From CAYJLA01 sp964371305 (lineage in GTDB: Bacteria > Bacillota_I > Bacilli_A > RFN20 > CAG-826), in NCBI GenBank assembly GCA_964371305.1, contig CAYJLA010000001.1:52571-116570 (forward strand): a stretch of DNA of 64,000 nt, in the 5' to 3' direction. This document shows positions 51,742-61,032 of the stretch, one piece after another; within the stretch, counting starts at the first letter, position 1, and every line of letters begins with the position of its first letter. The position numbers were made by a program, and so were the translations under genes. The notes beneath the pieces are model-generated. The model saw only the letters and a list, made by a program, of their open reading frames with translations, searched no databases and was not told the DNA's origin.

Positions 51742-52346
51742 TGAAAATATTTACAGGAAAAACTTTAAACGAAGTTATTGAAAAAGCCGCCGAAGAGGTC
51801 GGTGTTGAAGTTGTCGATTTAGTTTATTCGATTACAGAAGAAAAGAAATCACTATTTTCAAAAAGTGTTTCAATTGAGGTATACACTATTGAAGATGCAG
51901 CTGAATACGGTTGTACTTATTTAAAAGATGTACTTGGTTCTTTAGGTGTTTCGGCTGAAGTTACACACGATATCAACGATAAGACAATTAGAATAAATAT
52001 CGAAAGTGAAAATAATCCAATCGTTATTGGCAAAAACGGTTCTACATTACAAGCACTTAATGAAATCACAAGACTTGCTATTTCAACTAAATTCAAAAGA
52101 TGGTATGTTGTCTTATTAGATGCTGGCGACTACAAGAATAAGAAGTATTCAAAACTAATTAAAATCGCAAGAGATCAAGCAAAAATAGTACAAAAAACAA
52201 AAGTTGATGTAAAACTCGATCCTATGACTAGTGATGAAAGAAGAATTATACATTTAACATTAAAAGAATATTCAAGAATAAAAACTGAGTCTGAAGGAAC
52301 GATGAACATGCGTTCTATTACAATTAAATACGTAGGTGATAAATAG
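51741..52346 (+). CDS. khpB: RNA-binding protein KhpB/Jag
   Basis: 201 residues: N-terminal Jag_N domain (about 1-50, with KKSLFSKS), KH domain with NPIVIGKNGSTLQALNEI (about 90-115) and C-terminal R3H domain with MTSDERRIIHLTL. KhpB pairs with KhpA in other Firmicutes to regulate RNAs for cell elongation. One-base overlap with yidC, as is usual. The terminator stem begins at the stop codon. Confidence 0.95.
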   Translation: MKIFTGKTLNEVIEKAAEEVGVEVVDLVYSITEEKKSLFSKSVSIEVYTIEDAAEYGCTYLKDVLGSLGVSAEVTHDINDKTIRINIESENNPIVIGKNGSTLQALNEITRLAISTKFKRWYVVLLDAGDYKNKKYSKLIKIARDQAKIVQKTKVDVKLDPMTSDERRIIHLTLKEYSRIKTESEGTMNMRSITIKYVGDK

Positions 52347-52368
52347 GGCGAAAGCTCTATTTTTATTA
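52343..52368 (+). terminator. terminator of the rpmH-khpB operon
   Basis: ATAGGGC-GAAA-GCTCTAT (52343-52360) with a GNRA loop, then TTTTTATT. It includes the khpB stop codon. Confidence 0.75.
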
Positions 52369-52374
52369 TATAAT
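52369..52374 (+). promoter_or_regulatory. -10 box giving a leaderless mnmE mRNA
   Basis: TATAAT ending seven bases before ATG 52382; no ribosome site or clear -35. Confidence 0.5.
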
Positions 52375-52381
52375 ATAAGAT

Positions 52382-53704
52382 ATGGATATTATTGTTGCTT
52401 TAGCTAGTGGTATATCAAAATCCGCCCTTTCTGTAATACGTTTAAGTGGACAAGGATGTTTTGAATTGATTGAAGGTGTTTTTTCACGCAAATTAAACAA
52501 AACAACTAACCAAAATATATACTATGGAAAAATCATTGATGGGCAAGCTACTATTGATGAAGTTGTCTTATTACAATATAAAAATCCATATTCGTTTACG
52601 GGCGAAGATTCGGTTGAAATAATGTGTCACGGCTCTATGTTGATTGTTGATGAAATTATTGCTCTTTTACTTTCCAAAGGTGCTAGATACGCTTCTAACG
52701 GCGAATTCTCATCAAGGTCGTTTCTAAACGGTAAGATAGACCTTATTCAAGCAGAATCTATTAATGATATGATTAATGCAACCACAAAAGAAGCAAAGAA
52801 CATTTCTTTAATGGCACTATCTGGAGAAGTTAGTAAAAAAATTGTTCCATGTAGAACATTATTGGCGGATTTGTTAGCAAACATCGAGGTTAATATTGAT
52901 TATCCAGAGTATGAAGACATCGAAGAAGTTACAAAAAAACGAGTTGTAAAAGATGTAGGAGAAGCACTAAAACAACTAGGCGAGTTTATAGATTTTGGAC
53001 AACAAGGAAGAATAGTTAAAGAAGGCGTTACTGTTGCAATAGTAGGTAAGCCAAACGTCGGTAAATCAAGTTTGCTTAACGCAATTATAAAACAAGACAA
53101 AGCTATCGTAACGAGTGTTCCAGGAACAACTAGAGACGTGGTTGAAGGAGAAGTTAATCTCAACGGAATATTGTTAAGGTTGCTAGATACAGCAGGCATA
53201 AGAGAAAGTGATGATGAAGTTGAAAGTATAGGTATAACTAAATCGATCGAAAAGATGAATTCTGCAGACTTAGTAATTGCCGTTTTTGATGAATCTAACT
53301 TCACTAAAGAAGATGAAGAACTATATGTCGCGGTGAAAGAAAAAAACTCTATAATTGTTTATAATAAAGCGGACAAAATCGTTCATAAAGACGAAAATAA
53401 ACTATACATATCAGCATTAAATAACGATGTTGAACCACTACTTAATCAAATAAAACTTACATTAGGAATAGATGAAATTGTTTTTAATACACCAACTTTT
53501 GCTAACGCAAGAGAAATAGGGTTATTGAAGAGAGCTCATAACGCGCTAATTCAGGCACAAAACGATGCAGAACTAGATCTTCCTATTGATTTAGTTGCTA
53601 CAAGTCTAATACACGCTTTAAACGCTATAGAAGAACTTACAGGAGAAAGCAAAAACGTCGATATAACAAAAGAAATATTTTCTCGTTTTTGTGTAGGTAA
53701 ATAA
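52382..53704 (+). CDS. mnmE: tRNA modification GTPase MnmE
   Basis: 440 residues. With MnmG it makes the cmnm5/nm5 group at wobble U34. N-terminal folate-binding domain (SKSALSVIRLSG, SFTGEDSVEI), then an inserted G domain with VGKPNVGKSSLLN and DTAGIRES, then the C-terminal helical domain ending FCVGK, which keeps the catalytic Cys. The start fits the family's N-terminus exactly, yet only seven bases separate it from a TATAAT box. tatD follows after four bases. Confidence 0.97.
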   Translation: MDIIVALASGISKSALSVIRLSGQGCFELIEGVFSRKLNKTTNQNIYYGKIIDGQATIDEVVLLQYKNPYSFTGEDSVEIMCHGSMLIVDEIIALLLSKGARYASNGEFSSRSFLNGKIDLIQAESINDMINATTKEAKNISLMALSGEVSKKIVPCRTLLADLLANIEVNIDYPEYEDIEEVTKKRVVKDVGEALKQLGEFIDFGQQGRIVKEGVTVAIVGKPNVGKSSLLNAIIKQDKAIVTSVPGTTRDVVEGEVNLNGILLRLLDTAGIRESDDEVESIGITKSIEKMNSADLVIAVFDESNFTKEDEELYVAVKEKNSIIVYNKADKIVHKDENKLYISALNNDVEPLLNQIKLTLGIDEIVFNTPTFANAREIGLLKRAHNALIQAQNDAELDLPIDLVATSLIHALNAIEELTGESKNVDITKEIFSRFCVGK

Positions 53705-53708
53705 ATTT

Positions 53709-54494
53709 ATGATAATTGACAGTCATGTTCATTTAAATAGAGTAGAGTTTTTGGGTAACGAAGAACAATATATAAAAGAATCACAAGAGAGTGGAGTTAA
53801 TGTGTTTTTTAATTCGGCATGGGATATAAGATCCAGTTTAATTACGCTTGAACAAGCTGAAAAATTTGAGTGCATTAAACCTATGATAGGCATTCATCCA
53901 AATGATGTAGTGAACGCTAAATTAGAAGATTTGATTAAGTTAGATGAACTTCTAAACAACAAAAAAGTCATCGCTGTGGGCGAAATTGGCCTAGATTATC
54001 ATTATAGTAATAATGATGAAGAGAAAAATATGCAAAAAATGTTCCTTGTGGAACAATTGAAATTAGCGAATAAGCATCGCCTTCCTGTTTGTATTCATTG
54101 CAGAGAAGCTATTAACGATACTTTAGAAATAATTAAGAAAAATCCCGTTGAAATGGGTGGAGTTTTTCATTGCTTCAGTGGATCGGTCGAAACAGCTAAA
54201 GAGTTAGAAAAATTGAATTTCATGATCGGGATAGGTGGAACCGTGACTTTTAAAAATGCCAAAACAATTATTGATGTCGTACGCGAAGTGCCACTTACCA
54301 GGATTTTAGTAGAAACAGATGCGCCATTTCTGGCGCCGCACCCTTATAGAGGAAAACAAAACCATTCAAAGTATTTACCTTTGATTATAGAAAAGATTTC
54401 GCAAATTAAAAACATCAACACAAAAGAAGTTGAGGAGCAAATTTTAAGCAATACATTGCGTTTGTTCCACGTGAAACAATATGAACAAAATTGA
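53709..54494 (+). CDS. tatD: TatD-family metal-dependent DNase
   Basis: 261 residues. Metal-binding HVHL near the N-terminus, GEIGLDYHY (Glu ligand), CIHCREA and FHCFSGS, and ETDAPFLAPHP near residue 205 give the full TatD set. It is followed by rnmV, the usual order. The coding sequence near the stop contains a parS-like site (54463-54478). It overlaps rnmV by 14 bases. Confidence 0.95.
   Translation: MIIDSHVHLNRVEFLGNEEQYIKESQESGVNVFFNSAWDIRSSLITLEQAEKFECIKPMIGIHPNDVVNAKLEDLIKLDELLNNKKVIAVGEIGLDYHYSNNDEEKNMQKMFLVEQLKLANKHRLPVCIHCREAINDTLEIIKKNPVEMGGVFHCFSGSVETAKELEKLNFMIGIGGTVTFKNAKTIIDVVREVPLTRILVETDAPFLAPHPYRGKQNHSKYLPLIIEKISQIKNINTKEVEEQILSNTLRLFHVKQYEQN
54463..54478. other. parS-like site 1
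   Basis: TGTTCCACGTGAAACA, identical to the classical Bacillus-type parS sequence, inside the 3' end of tatD. ParB (Spo0J)-type proteins bind it to load the chromosome segregation complex. Confidence 0.85.
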
Positions 54495-55044
54495 CATGAC
54501 ACCCTTTGTTATCGTTGTAGAGGGCACATCTGATGTTGCATTTTTAAGCAGTTTTATCGATGCGGAATTTGTAATTACTAATGGGTCTAGTGTTCCACGT
54601 GAAACTATTGAATATTTGATGCAGATTGCACTGAACAAAGAGATTATAATACTGACTGACCCTGATTATCCAGGACAACAAATAAGACACAAAATTGAAA
54701 CCCATGTTGCTAACGTCAAGCATGCGTACGTTACTAAAGCATTAAGTATTAAGAAAAACAAAGTTGGTGTCGCTGAATGTGATAAAAAAGAAGTTATAAG
54801 GGCGTTACAACATGTTATGTCCGATAGTAACGCGAATAACCAAACAGGAACGCTCACAACAAAAGATCTTTATGAGTTGAAACTAATAGGAGCAGAAGAC
54901 TCTGCAAATAGAAGAAACTATATAATGGAAATATTTAATGTTGGGTTTTGTAATGGCAAAACGCTACTTAAAAGACTGAATGCTATTGGCATTTCAAAAG
55001 AAAAAATATGCGAAAGAATGAGGAAATACGATGAGCAATACTAA
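54481..55044 (+). CDS. rnmV: ribonuclease M5
   Basis: 187 residues. Toprim-domain nuclease that matures 5S rRNA: IVVEGTSDVAFL near the N-terminus, then TDPDYPGQQIRHKI, the Toprim DxD-containing segment. It lies between tatD and rsmA with 14-base overlaps on both sides, the standard Firmicutes order. A second parS-like site lies inside it. Confidence 0.95.
   Translation: MNKIDMTPFVIVVEGTSDVAFLSSFIDAEFVITNGSSVPRETIEYLMQIALNKEIIILTDPDYPGQQIRHKIETHVANVKHAYVTKALSIKKNKVGVAECDKKEVIRALQHVMSDSNANNQTGTLTTKDLYELKLIGAEDSANRRNYIMEIFNVGFCNGKTLLKRLNAIGISKEKICERMRKYDEQY
54591..54606. other. parS-like site 2
   Basis: TGTTCCACGTGAAACT, 15 of 16 matches to parS, inside rnmV and in the same orientation, 128 bases from the first site. 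Confidence 0.75.
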
Positions 55045-55876
55045 TATTATAGAAATTAACAAGGAAATGAAAAAATATGCTTCAAAAGACCTTGGACAAA
55101 ATTTCCTTGTAGATATAAACACAATTACTAAAATCGTTTCTTTAATAAAGAGTGAATCAGGAGAACGAATCTTGGAAATTGGCAGCGGTTTTGGTGCGTT
55201 GTCTCATAAATTGATTGAATTGAATTTTGAAAGTTTGATTTTAAATGACGTAGACGAAAGATCAATTGAATTTTTAAACAACGAGTTTAAAGACGATGCT
55301 CGCGTATCTGTTCTTAAAGCTTCAGTTCTCAAACTAGATGTAAGCGATTTTACACAAATAATTGGAAATCTCCCTTATTATATAACGACCAAAATACTTG
55401 AAAAGATATTACTAGAAGGTGTGAAGTGTAAAAATTTCGTGTTTATGGTTCAAAAAGAATTAAAAGAAAGATTGTTCGCTGCTGTTTCTTCTGAAGATTA
55501 TGGACCACTTAACTTACTTATACAACTTAGAGGTCAAGTAAGTGAAGAGTTTTCGGTAGGTAGAAACTGTTTTGCCCCAGCACCACATGTTGATTCAGCC
55601 GTTTTTAAGATTGAACTATTAAATGAAATAAAAGGTATAGAATATAATAAAAACTTTTACTGGATTGTAAAAAAAATGTTCTTACACCGTAGAAAAACAA
55701 TATTTAATAATTTATCCATTTATATAAAAAACAAAATAGAAGCAGCAAGTATTTTAAAAGAAGCTGACATAAAACCAAGCAGCAGACCACAAAACATCAA
55801 TGTTGAACAATATATGAGGTTAGTCACCATATTGAAACAAAAAAACGTATGGCACGACATAAAAGAAAAAAATTAA
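55031..55876 (+). CDS. rsmA: 16S rRNA dimethyladenosine transferase
   Basis: 281 residues. KsgA: dimethylates A1518/A1519 of 16S rRNA. SAM motif LEIGSGFGALS near residue 45, NLPYYITT near 115 (NLPY) and FAPAPHVDSAVF. Starts within rnmV with GAGG upstream and ends 40 bases before ispE. Confidence 0.97.
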   Translation: MSNTNIIEINKEMKKYASKDLGQNFLVDINTITKIVSLIKSESGERILEIGSGFGALSHKLIELNFESLILNDVDERSIEFLNNEFKDDARVSVLKASVLKLDVSDFTQIIGNLPYYITTKILEKILLEGVKCKNFVFMVQKELKERLFAAVSSEDYGPLNLLIQLRGQVSEEFSVGRNCFAPAPHVDSAVFKIELLNEIKGIEYNKNFYWIVKKMFLHRRKTIFNNLSIYIKNKIEAASILKEADIKPSSRPQNINVEQYMRLVTILKQKNVWHDIKEKN

Positions 55877-55900
55877 TAATTATTTGATATAAAAAAATAT

Positions 55901-55906
55901 TATAAT
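55901..55906 (+). promoter_or_regulatory. -10 box just upstream of ispE
   Basis: TATAAT ten bases before ATG 55917; expected leader of about three or four bases, no ribosome site. Confidence 0.45.
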
Positions 55907-55916
55907 TAATTGTGTT

Positions 55917-56807
55917 ATGAATATTAAGTCATATGCAAAGATAAATATTTGCTTAAATATAGTTGGAACAAATAAAGAAAATTACCATCTTTTAGATATG
56001 GTAAATTTACCTTTGGATATTTATGATGTTCTATCTATCGATATCAACGATAATGGTAGAAGTTATTCATGCGTCAATGTGACTAATTATGAACAACTTA
56101 TTGCATGCAAAGACAATATTTGTTACAAGGCAATTCAACTTCTAAGGAAAAAGTTCGGTTTTACTCATTCAATAACTGTAACAATTAGTAAAAACATACC
56201 TATTGGTGCTGGTATGGGTGGCGGTAGCAGTAATGCTGCGCACTTAATTAAATATATCAATGAGTACTTAAAGCTTAATATCAGTTCAACTGACATGAAA
56301 GAATTTTGTTTACGATTAGGCGCAGATTGCCCGTATTTTATTGAAAGCAAACCTGCTAGAGTGAGTGGTATAGGTGAAATTGTTGAGTCGTTTGAGTTAA
56401 AAACAGAATACTATTGTATTATTCTAAAAGGTTCTATAGGCCTAAACACAAAAGAGGTTTATGATACGTATGATGAGGTATCAGGAAATAATGGAAATAT
56501 ACAAGGAACCATCGAATCTTTAGTGGAAGGTAATGAAGAAGAATTAAGTAACAATATAGAAAACGCACTGGTGAGAAGCGCAACTATGATGCTTCCAGAA
56601 ATTAAAGATCATATTGAGGTTCTAAAACAAGAAGGGTTGAAAGTCGTTGGCATGACAGGCTCTGGATCATCGGTGTTTGGTATTACTAAAGATAAGAAGT
56701 TGGCAAAAAAAGTTTATATAAATCTCAGAAAAAATAACATCAATTCGATGTTAACAAAAATACATAGAAAGGACAGTTTATGGAAAAAATTAATGCAATT
56801 ATTTTAG
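55917..56807 (+). CDS. ispE: 4-diphosphocytidyl-2-C-methyl-D-erythritol kinase
   Basis: 296 residues. GHMP kinase of the MEP isoprenoid pathway: N-terminal SYAKINICLNIVG, the ATP loop IPIGAGMGGGSSNAA near 100, and the C-terminal GMTGSGSSVFG. It implies non-mevalonate isoprenoid synthesis. A TATAAT box lies ten bases upstream without a ribosome site. The 3' end overlaps glmU by 28 bases, an unusually long overlap, though the glmU start is well supported. Confidence 0.96.
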   Translation: MNIKSYAKINICLNIVGTNKENYHLLDMVNLPLDIYDVLSIDINDNGRSYSCVNVTNYEQLIACKDNICYKAIQLLRKKFGFTHSITVTISKNIPIGAGMGGGSSNAAHLIKYINEYLKLNISSTDMKEFCLRLGADCPYFIESKPARVSGIGEIVESFELKTEYYCIILKGSIGLNTKEVYDTYDEVSGNNGNIQGTIESLVEGNEEELSNNIENALVRSATMMLPEIKDHIEVLKQEGLKVVGMTGSGSSVFGITKDKKLAKKVYINLRKNNINSMLTKIHRKDSLWKKLMQLF

Positions 56808-58153
56808 CGGCAGGAAAAGGAACAAGGATGAAAAGTGAATTAGATCACATTTCTAAGGTTGGTTATCCTATATTAGGTGTTCCTGTAGTTAAATATGTTG
56901 TTGATGCTGTTAAAGATTCAGGAGCAACAAAGATTATTACAGTTATTGGTCACGCTGGGGAGTATACAAAAAGTGTGCTAGAAGGTGATAGTTGCTTTGT
57001 TTGGCAACATGAGCAAAAAGGTACAGGTCACGCCGTAAAGATGGCTAAAGAAGAGCTTGATAAAGATGGGTTAACGATTGTTTTATGTGGAGATGCTCCA
57101 TTAATAAGAGCCGAAACTCTTCAAAAATTAATTAAACAACATAAGGATGAAGGTAATGACCAAACTTTACTTAGCGCAATTGTTCCAAATCCGTTTGGAT
57201 ATGGCAGAATATTAAGAGATGCCAGTGGTAAAATGGTTAATTCAGTTGAACAGACAGATGCAAGCGAAGAGCAAGCAAAAATTACTGAAGTAAATACTGG
57301 TGTTGTAGTATTTAATAACAAAGCTTTATTGGAGTGTTTGGATTTATTACATAACAACAACAAAAAAGGAGAATACTACTTAACTCAATTAATCGCGATC
57401 ATGCTTGAAAAAGATTACAAAGTTAATGCAGCAATTATGGATGATTATAGAGAAATGGCGGGAATAAATGATAGAAATCAATTAGCTCACGCGCAAAAAG
57501 AATTGCAATTGAGAATAAACTTAAAGCATATGCTTAACGGAGTATCTTTGTTAGATACAAACAATACATACATCGGACCATATGTTAAAATAGGTTGCGA
57601 TACGTATATTGAACCAAACGTTATGCTATTTGGTAACACTGTAATTGGTAAAGAAAACCATATCGGAATGGGGACAACTCTTAAAGATGTAATAATAGGC
57701 GATAAGAACACAATTATGTCTAGCGATATTAAATCATCAACAATTATGAATAATTGCAAAATTGGGCCTTTTACACACATTAGAGAAGGCAATACTATTA
57801 ATGATGGATGTAAAGTTGGTAGTTATGTAGAAATTAAAAAGGTTGAATTAGGAAAAGGTTCTAAAATTCCTCACTTATCATATGTTGGCGACACTAAAAT
57901 TGGTGAGCGCTGCAATATTGGTGCAGGAACAATTACTGCAAATTACGATGGAGTTAATAAATTTAACACAGTAATAGAAGATAACGTCTTTGTAGGAACT
58001 AATTCAACACTTGTAGCGCCTATAACGCTTGAAAAGAACTCTTTTGTCGCTGCAGGAAGCACAATTACTGAGAAAGTCGCTTCTGATGATTTAGCCATTG
58101 GAAGAGCGAGACAAGTAAATAAAACAGGCTACGCACGTAAATACAAAAAATAG
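56780..58153 (+). CDS. glmU: bifunctional UDP-GlcNAc pyrophosphorylase / GlcN-1-P acetyltransferase
   Basis: 457 residues, the full bifunctional length. The N-terminal nucleotidyltransferase has LAAGKGTRMKS, QKGTGHAV and VNTGVVVF. The C-terminal left-handed beta helix has the hexapeptide repeats and NIGAGTITANYDGVNKF, ending FVAAGSTI. It makes UDP-GlcNAc for peptidoglycan, so the organism probably has a wall or other amino-sugar polymers. GAAAGGA precedes the ATG. A bidirectional terminator follows. Confidence 0.97.
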   Translation: MEKINAIILAAGKGTRMKSELDHISKVGYPILGVPVVKYVVDAVKDSGATKIITVIGHAGEYTKSVLEGDSCFVWQHEQKGTGHAVKMAKEELDKDGLTIVLCGDAPLIRAETLQKLIKQHKDEGNDQTLLSAIVPNPFGYGRILRDASGKMVNSVEQTDASEEQAKITEVNTGVVVFNNKALLECLDLLHNNNKKGEYYLTQLIAIMLEKDYKVNAAIMDDYREMAGINDRNQLAHAQKELQLRINLKHMLNGVSLLDTNNTYIGPYVKIGCDTYIEPNVMLFGNTVIGKENHIGMGTTLKDVIIGDKNTIMSSDIKSSTIMNNCKIGPFTHIREGNTINDGCKVGSYVEIKKVELGKGSKIPHLSYVGDTKIGERCNIGAGTITANYDGVNKFNTVIEDNVFVGTNSTLVAPITLEKNSFVAAGSTITEKVASDDLAIGRARQVNKTGYARKYKK

Positions 58154-58175
58154 ATCAAGCAGTTATATTTTTAAA

Positions 58176-58212
58176 AAAAGAAAAGCACGGACAATAAGCC
58201 GTGCTTTTTAAG
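58176..58212. terminator. bidirectional terminator between glmU and ppdK
   Basis: Ten-pair stem AAAAGCACGG (58181-58190) and CCGTGCTTTT (58199-58208); T-runs on both sides. Confidence 0.85.
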
Positions 58213-58223
58213 TGTTATAATTA

Positions 58224-60851
58224 CTATTTTTTCGCTTTGATTGCAGCTTGAGCAGCGGCTAAACGAGCAACAGGAACTCTATATGGTGAACATGATACAT
58301 AATCAAGTCCAGCAGCGTTGAAGAATTCAATTGAGACAGGGTCTCCGCCGTGTTCTCCACAAACACCAATGTGTAAGTCTTTATTTGCAGCTTTACCTAA
58401 TTTACATGTCATTTCGATAAGTTTACCAACACCCTTAACATCTACTGTTGAGAATGGATCTTGTTCGAAGATTTTCTTTGAGTAGTAGTCAGGTAAGAAT
58501 TTACCAGCATCATCACGGCTGAAACCGTAAGTCATTTGTGTTAAGTCGTTTGTACCAAATGAGAAGAATTTTGCCTCAGGAGCGATTTCGTCTGCAAGAA
58601 GTGCAGCACGTGGAATTTCAATCATTGTACCAACGTGGTAGTTAAGTTTTTGTCCACTTGCAGCGATGATTTTTTCACATGTGTCGACGATAACGCCTTT
58701 AACATATTTAAGTTCTTTAACATCTAATACAAGAGGTATCATAATTTCTGCAGTCAATGCTTTACCTAAATCTTTTTGAGCTCTTAAAGCAGCAGTAATA
58801 ATTGCAGTTGCTTGCATACGAGCGATTTCTGGATAAGAAACGTCAAGTCTACATCCACGATGTCCCATCATTGGGTTAAATTCGTGAAGAGAGTCAATAC
58901 GTGTATGTAAAGCTTCAACTGTTACGCCGATTGCTTTTGCAAGTTCAACGATCTTTTCTTCTTCTTGTGGTAAGAATTCATGTAATGGTGGATCTAATAA
59001 ACGTACGTTAACATTAAGTCCGTTCATAGCCATATATAATTCATAGAAATCTTTTTCTTGGTGAGGAAGAAGTTCAGCAAGAGCCGCTTCTCTACCTTCA
59101 AGTGTATCTGCAAGAATCATTTTTCTTACTGAGAATATACGTTCAGCATCAAAGAACATATGTTCTGTTCTACATAAACCAATACCTTCAGCACCGAAGT
59201 TAGCAGCAGTGACTGCATCTTTAGGTGTATCAGCATTATCACGTACATGTAATCTTCTATATTTGTCAGCCCAAGTCATAACTCTACCAAAGTATGATTC
59301 AAGTTTTGCTTCAACTGTTGGGATTTCGCCAGCATAAACGTCTCCTGTAGATCCGTTTACTGAGATAACATCATTACATGTGAATACTTGTCCATTAATT
59401 GTTAATGTTTCAGCTTCTTCATCAATAACAGCAGCTGTACATCCAACTACACAACATGTACCCATACCACGAGCAACAACAGCAGCGTGAGATGTCATAC
59501 CACCGCGCATAGTTAAGATAGCTTGTGAAGCGATCATACCTTGAATATCTTCTGGAGAAGTTTCTGCACGAACAAGAATTACTTTTTTGCCTGCAGCATT
59601 CATTTCTTCAGCTTGTTTTGCTGTAAATGCAGGGTGTCCTGTACCAGCACCTGGAGAGGCTGCTAAACCAGTAGCAAGAGCTTTTGTTTTTTTCAATACT
59701 TCTGTATCAAATGTTGGGTGTAATAATGAATCTAATGATTGTGGTTCAACTCTCAAGACAGCTTCTTCTTCAGTAATTAAACCTTCATCAACTAAGTCAC
59801 ATGCGATTTTTAAAGCTGCAGCTGCAGTTCTTTTTCCGCTACGTGTTTGTAGGAAGTATAATACTTGATCTTCAACCGTAAATTCCATGTCTTGCATGTC
59901 TTTGTAGTGTTTTTCCATTGCTTCAACAGTATCCATGAATTGTTTGTATACTGCAGGCATTTGTTCTTTAAGATAGTCGATGTGTAATGGAGTTCTGATA
60001 CCAGCAACAACGTCTTCGCCTTGAGCGTTTGGTAAATATTCAGCAAAAATAAATTTTTCACCAGTTGAAGGTGAACGTGAGAATGCAACGCCAGTACCTG
60101 ATGTTTCACCTTTGTTACCAAATACCATTGATTGTACGTTAACAGCAGTACCCCATTCGTAAGGAATGTTATTCATCATACGATAGATGTTTGCTCTTTC
60201 ATTGTCCCATGATCTAAATACAGCAGAAACAGCTTCGATAAGTTGTTCACGTGGATCTTCAGGGAATTCTTCTCCAAAGATTGATACATAGTATGCTTTA
60301 TATTTTGCAACTAATGCTTTTAATTCTTCTGCAGTGATTTCAGTATCTAATTTGTAACCGCGGTCATGCTTAAGTTGTTCAAGCATTTTGTCCATTTCTG
60401 TACGTGGATGTCCTTTTGCAATGTTTGTATACATTAATACGAAACGACGGTAGCAGTCATATGCAAATCTTTCGTTTCCTGTTTCTTTTGCAAGAGTTTC
60501 AACAGTAATAGATGTTAAACCTAAGTTAAGAACTGTGTCCATCATACCAGGCATAGATGCTCTAGCGCCAGAACGAACAGATACTAATAATGGGTTTTTA
60601 TTACCACCAAATACTTTTCCTGTTTCTTTTTCGATTTTTTCAACGTGTGTTAAAATTTCTTTTACTACGTCTTGTGGAATTGATTTTCCGTTTTCATAAT
60701 AAAGAGCACAAACTTCAGTAGAAATTGTAAAACCTTGTGGGATTGGTACTCCAATGCTAGTCATTTCAGCAAGGTTAGCGCCTTTACCACCAAGAATTTC
60801 TTTACCTATTCCTTTGGCTTCTTTAAAATTATAAACATATTTTTTACTCAT
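58224..60851 (-). CDS. ppdK: pyruvate, phosphate dikinase
   Basis: 875 residues. Interconverts pyruvate, ATP and Pi with PEP, AMP and PPi. The N-terminal ATP-grasp region has FKEAKGIGKEILGGKGANL. The phospho-His domain has GGMTSHAAVVARGMG, and the C-terminal TIM barrel ends with CGEHGGDP, which supplies the acid/base Cys. GGAGG upstream of ATG 60851. The codon use looks more GC-rich and regular than in neighbouring genes, as expected for a highly expressed glycolytic enzyme, and suggests PPi-linked glycolysis. Confidence 0.98.
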   Translation of the reverse strand: MSKKYVYNFKEAKGIGKEILGGKGANLAEMTSIGVPIPQGFTISTEVCALYYENGKSIPQDVVKEILTHVEKIEKETGKVFGGNKNPLLVSVRSGARASMPGMMDTVLNLGLTSITVETLAKETGNERFAYDCYRRFVLMYTNIAKGHPRTEMDKMLEQLKHDRGYKLDTEITAEELKALVAKYKAYYVSIFGEEFPEDPREQLIEAVSAVFRSWDNERANIYRMMNNIPYEWGTAVNVQSMVFGNKGETSGTGVAFSRSPSTGEKFIFAEYLPNAQGEDVVAGIRTPLHIDYLKEQMPAVYKQFMDTVEAMEKHYKDMQDMEFTVEDQVLYFLQTRSGKRTAAAALKIACDLVDEGLITEEEAVLRVEPQSLDSLLHPTFDTEVLKKTKALATGLAASPGAGTGHPAFTAKQAEEMNAAGKKVILVRAETSPEDIQGMIASQAILTMRGGMTSHAAVVARGMGTCCVVGCTAAVIDEEAETLTINGQVFTCNDVISVNGSTGDVYAGEIPTVEAKLESYFGRVMTWADKYRRLHVRDNADTPKDAVTAANFGAEGIGLCRTEHMFFDAERIFSVRKMILADTLEGREAALAELLPHQEKDFYELYMAMNGLNVNVRLLDPPLHEFLPQEEEKIVELAKAIGVTVEALHTRIDSLHEFNPMMGHRGCRLDVSYPEIARMQATAIITAALRAQKDLGKALTAEIMIPLVLDVKELKYVKGVIVDTCEKIIAASGQKLNYHVGTMIEIPRAALLADEIAPEAKFFSFGTNDLTQMTYGFSRDDAGKFLPDYYSKKIFEQDPFSTVDVKGVGKLIEMTCKLGKAANKDLHIGVCGEHGGDPVSIEFFNAAGLDYVSCSPYRVPVARLAAAQAAIKAKK

Positions 60852-61032
60852 GATTTCCTCCTTGTAAATTAAATGTTTTATTACCGATAATATTGTAGCA
60901 CTAATAAATAATTAATTACATTAAAAAATGCAAACAACCATAAATTGCTAAATATTTGCGTGTAATTTTCTATAAACCTTAACGTATAAGTAAAATATCG
61001 TAAATAATTTTTAAGCAATTACTTAAGTGTCA

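Noticed and set aside
61011..61026. Hairpin TTAAG-CAATTA-CTTAA as terminator of the lipoprotein gene
   Set aside because: Stem is all A/T apart from one or two pairs and the T-tract is poor, so support is too weak to list.
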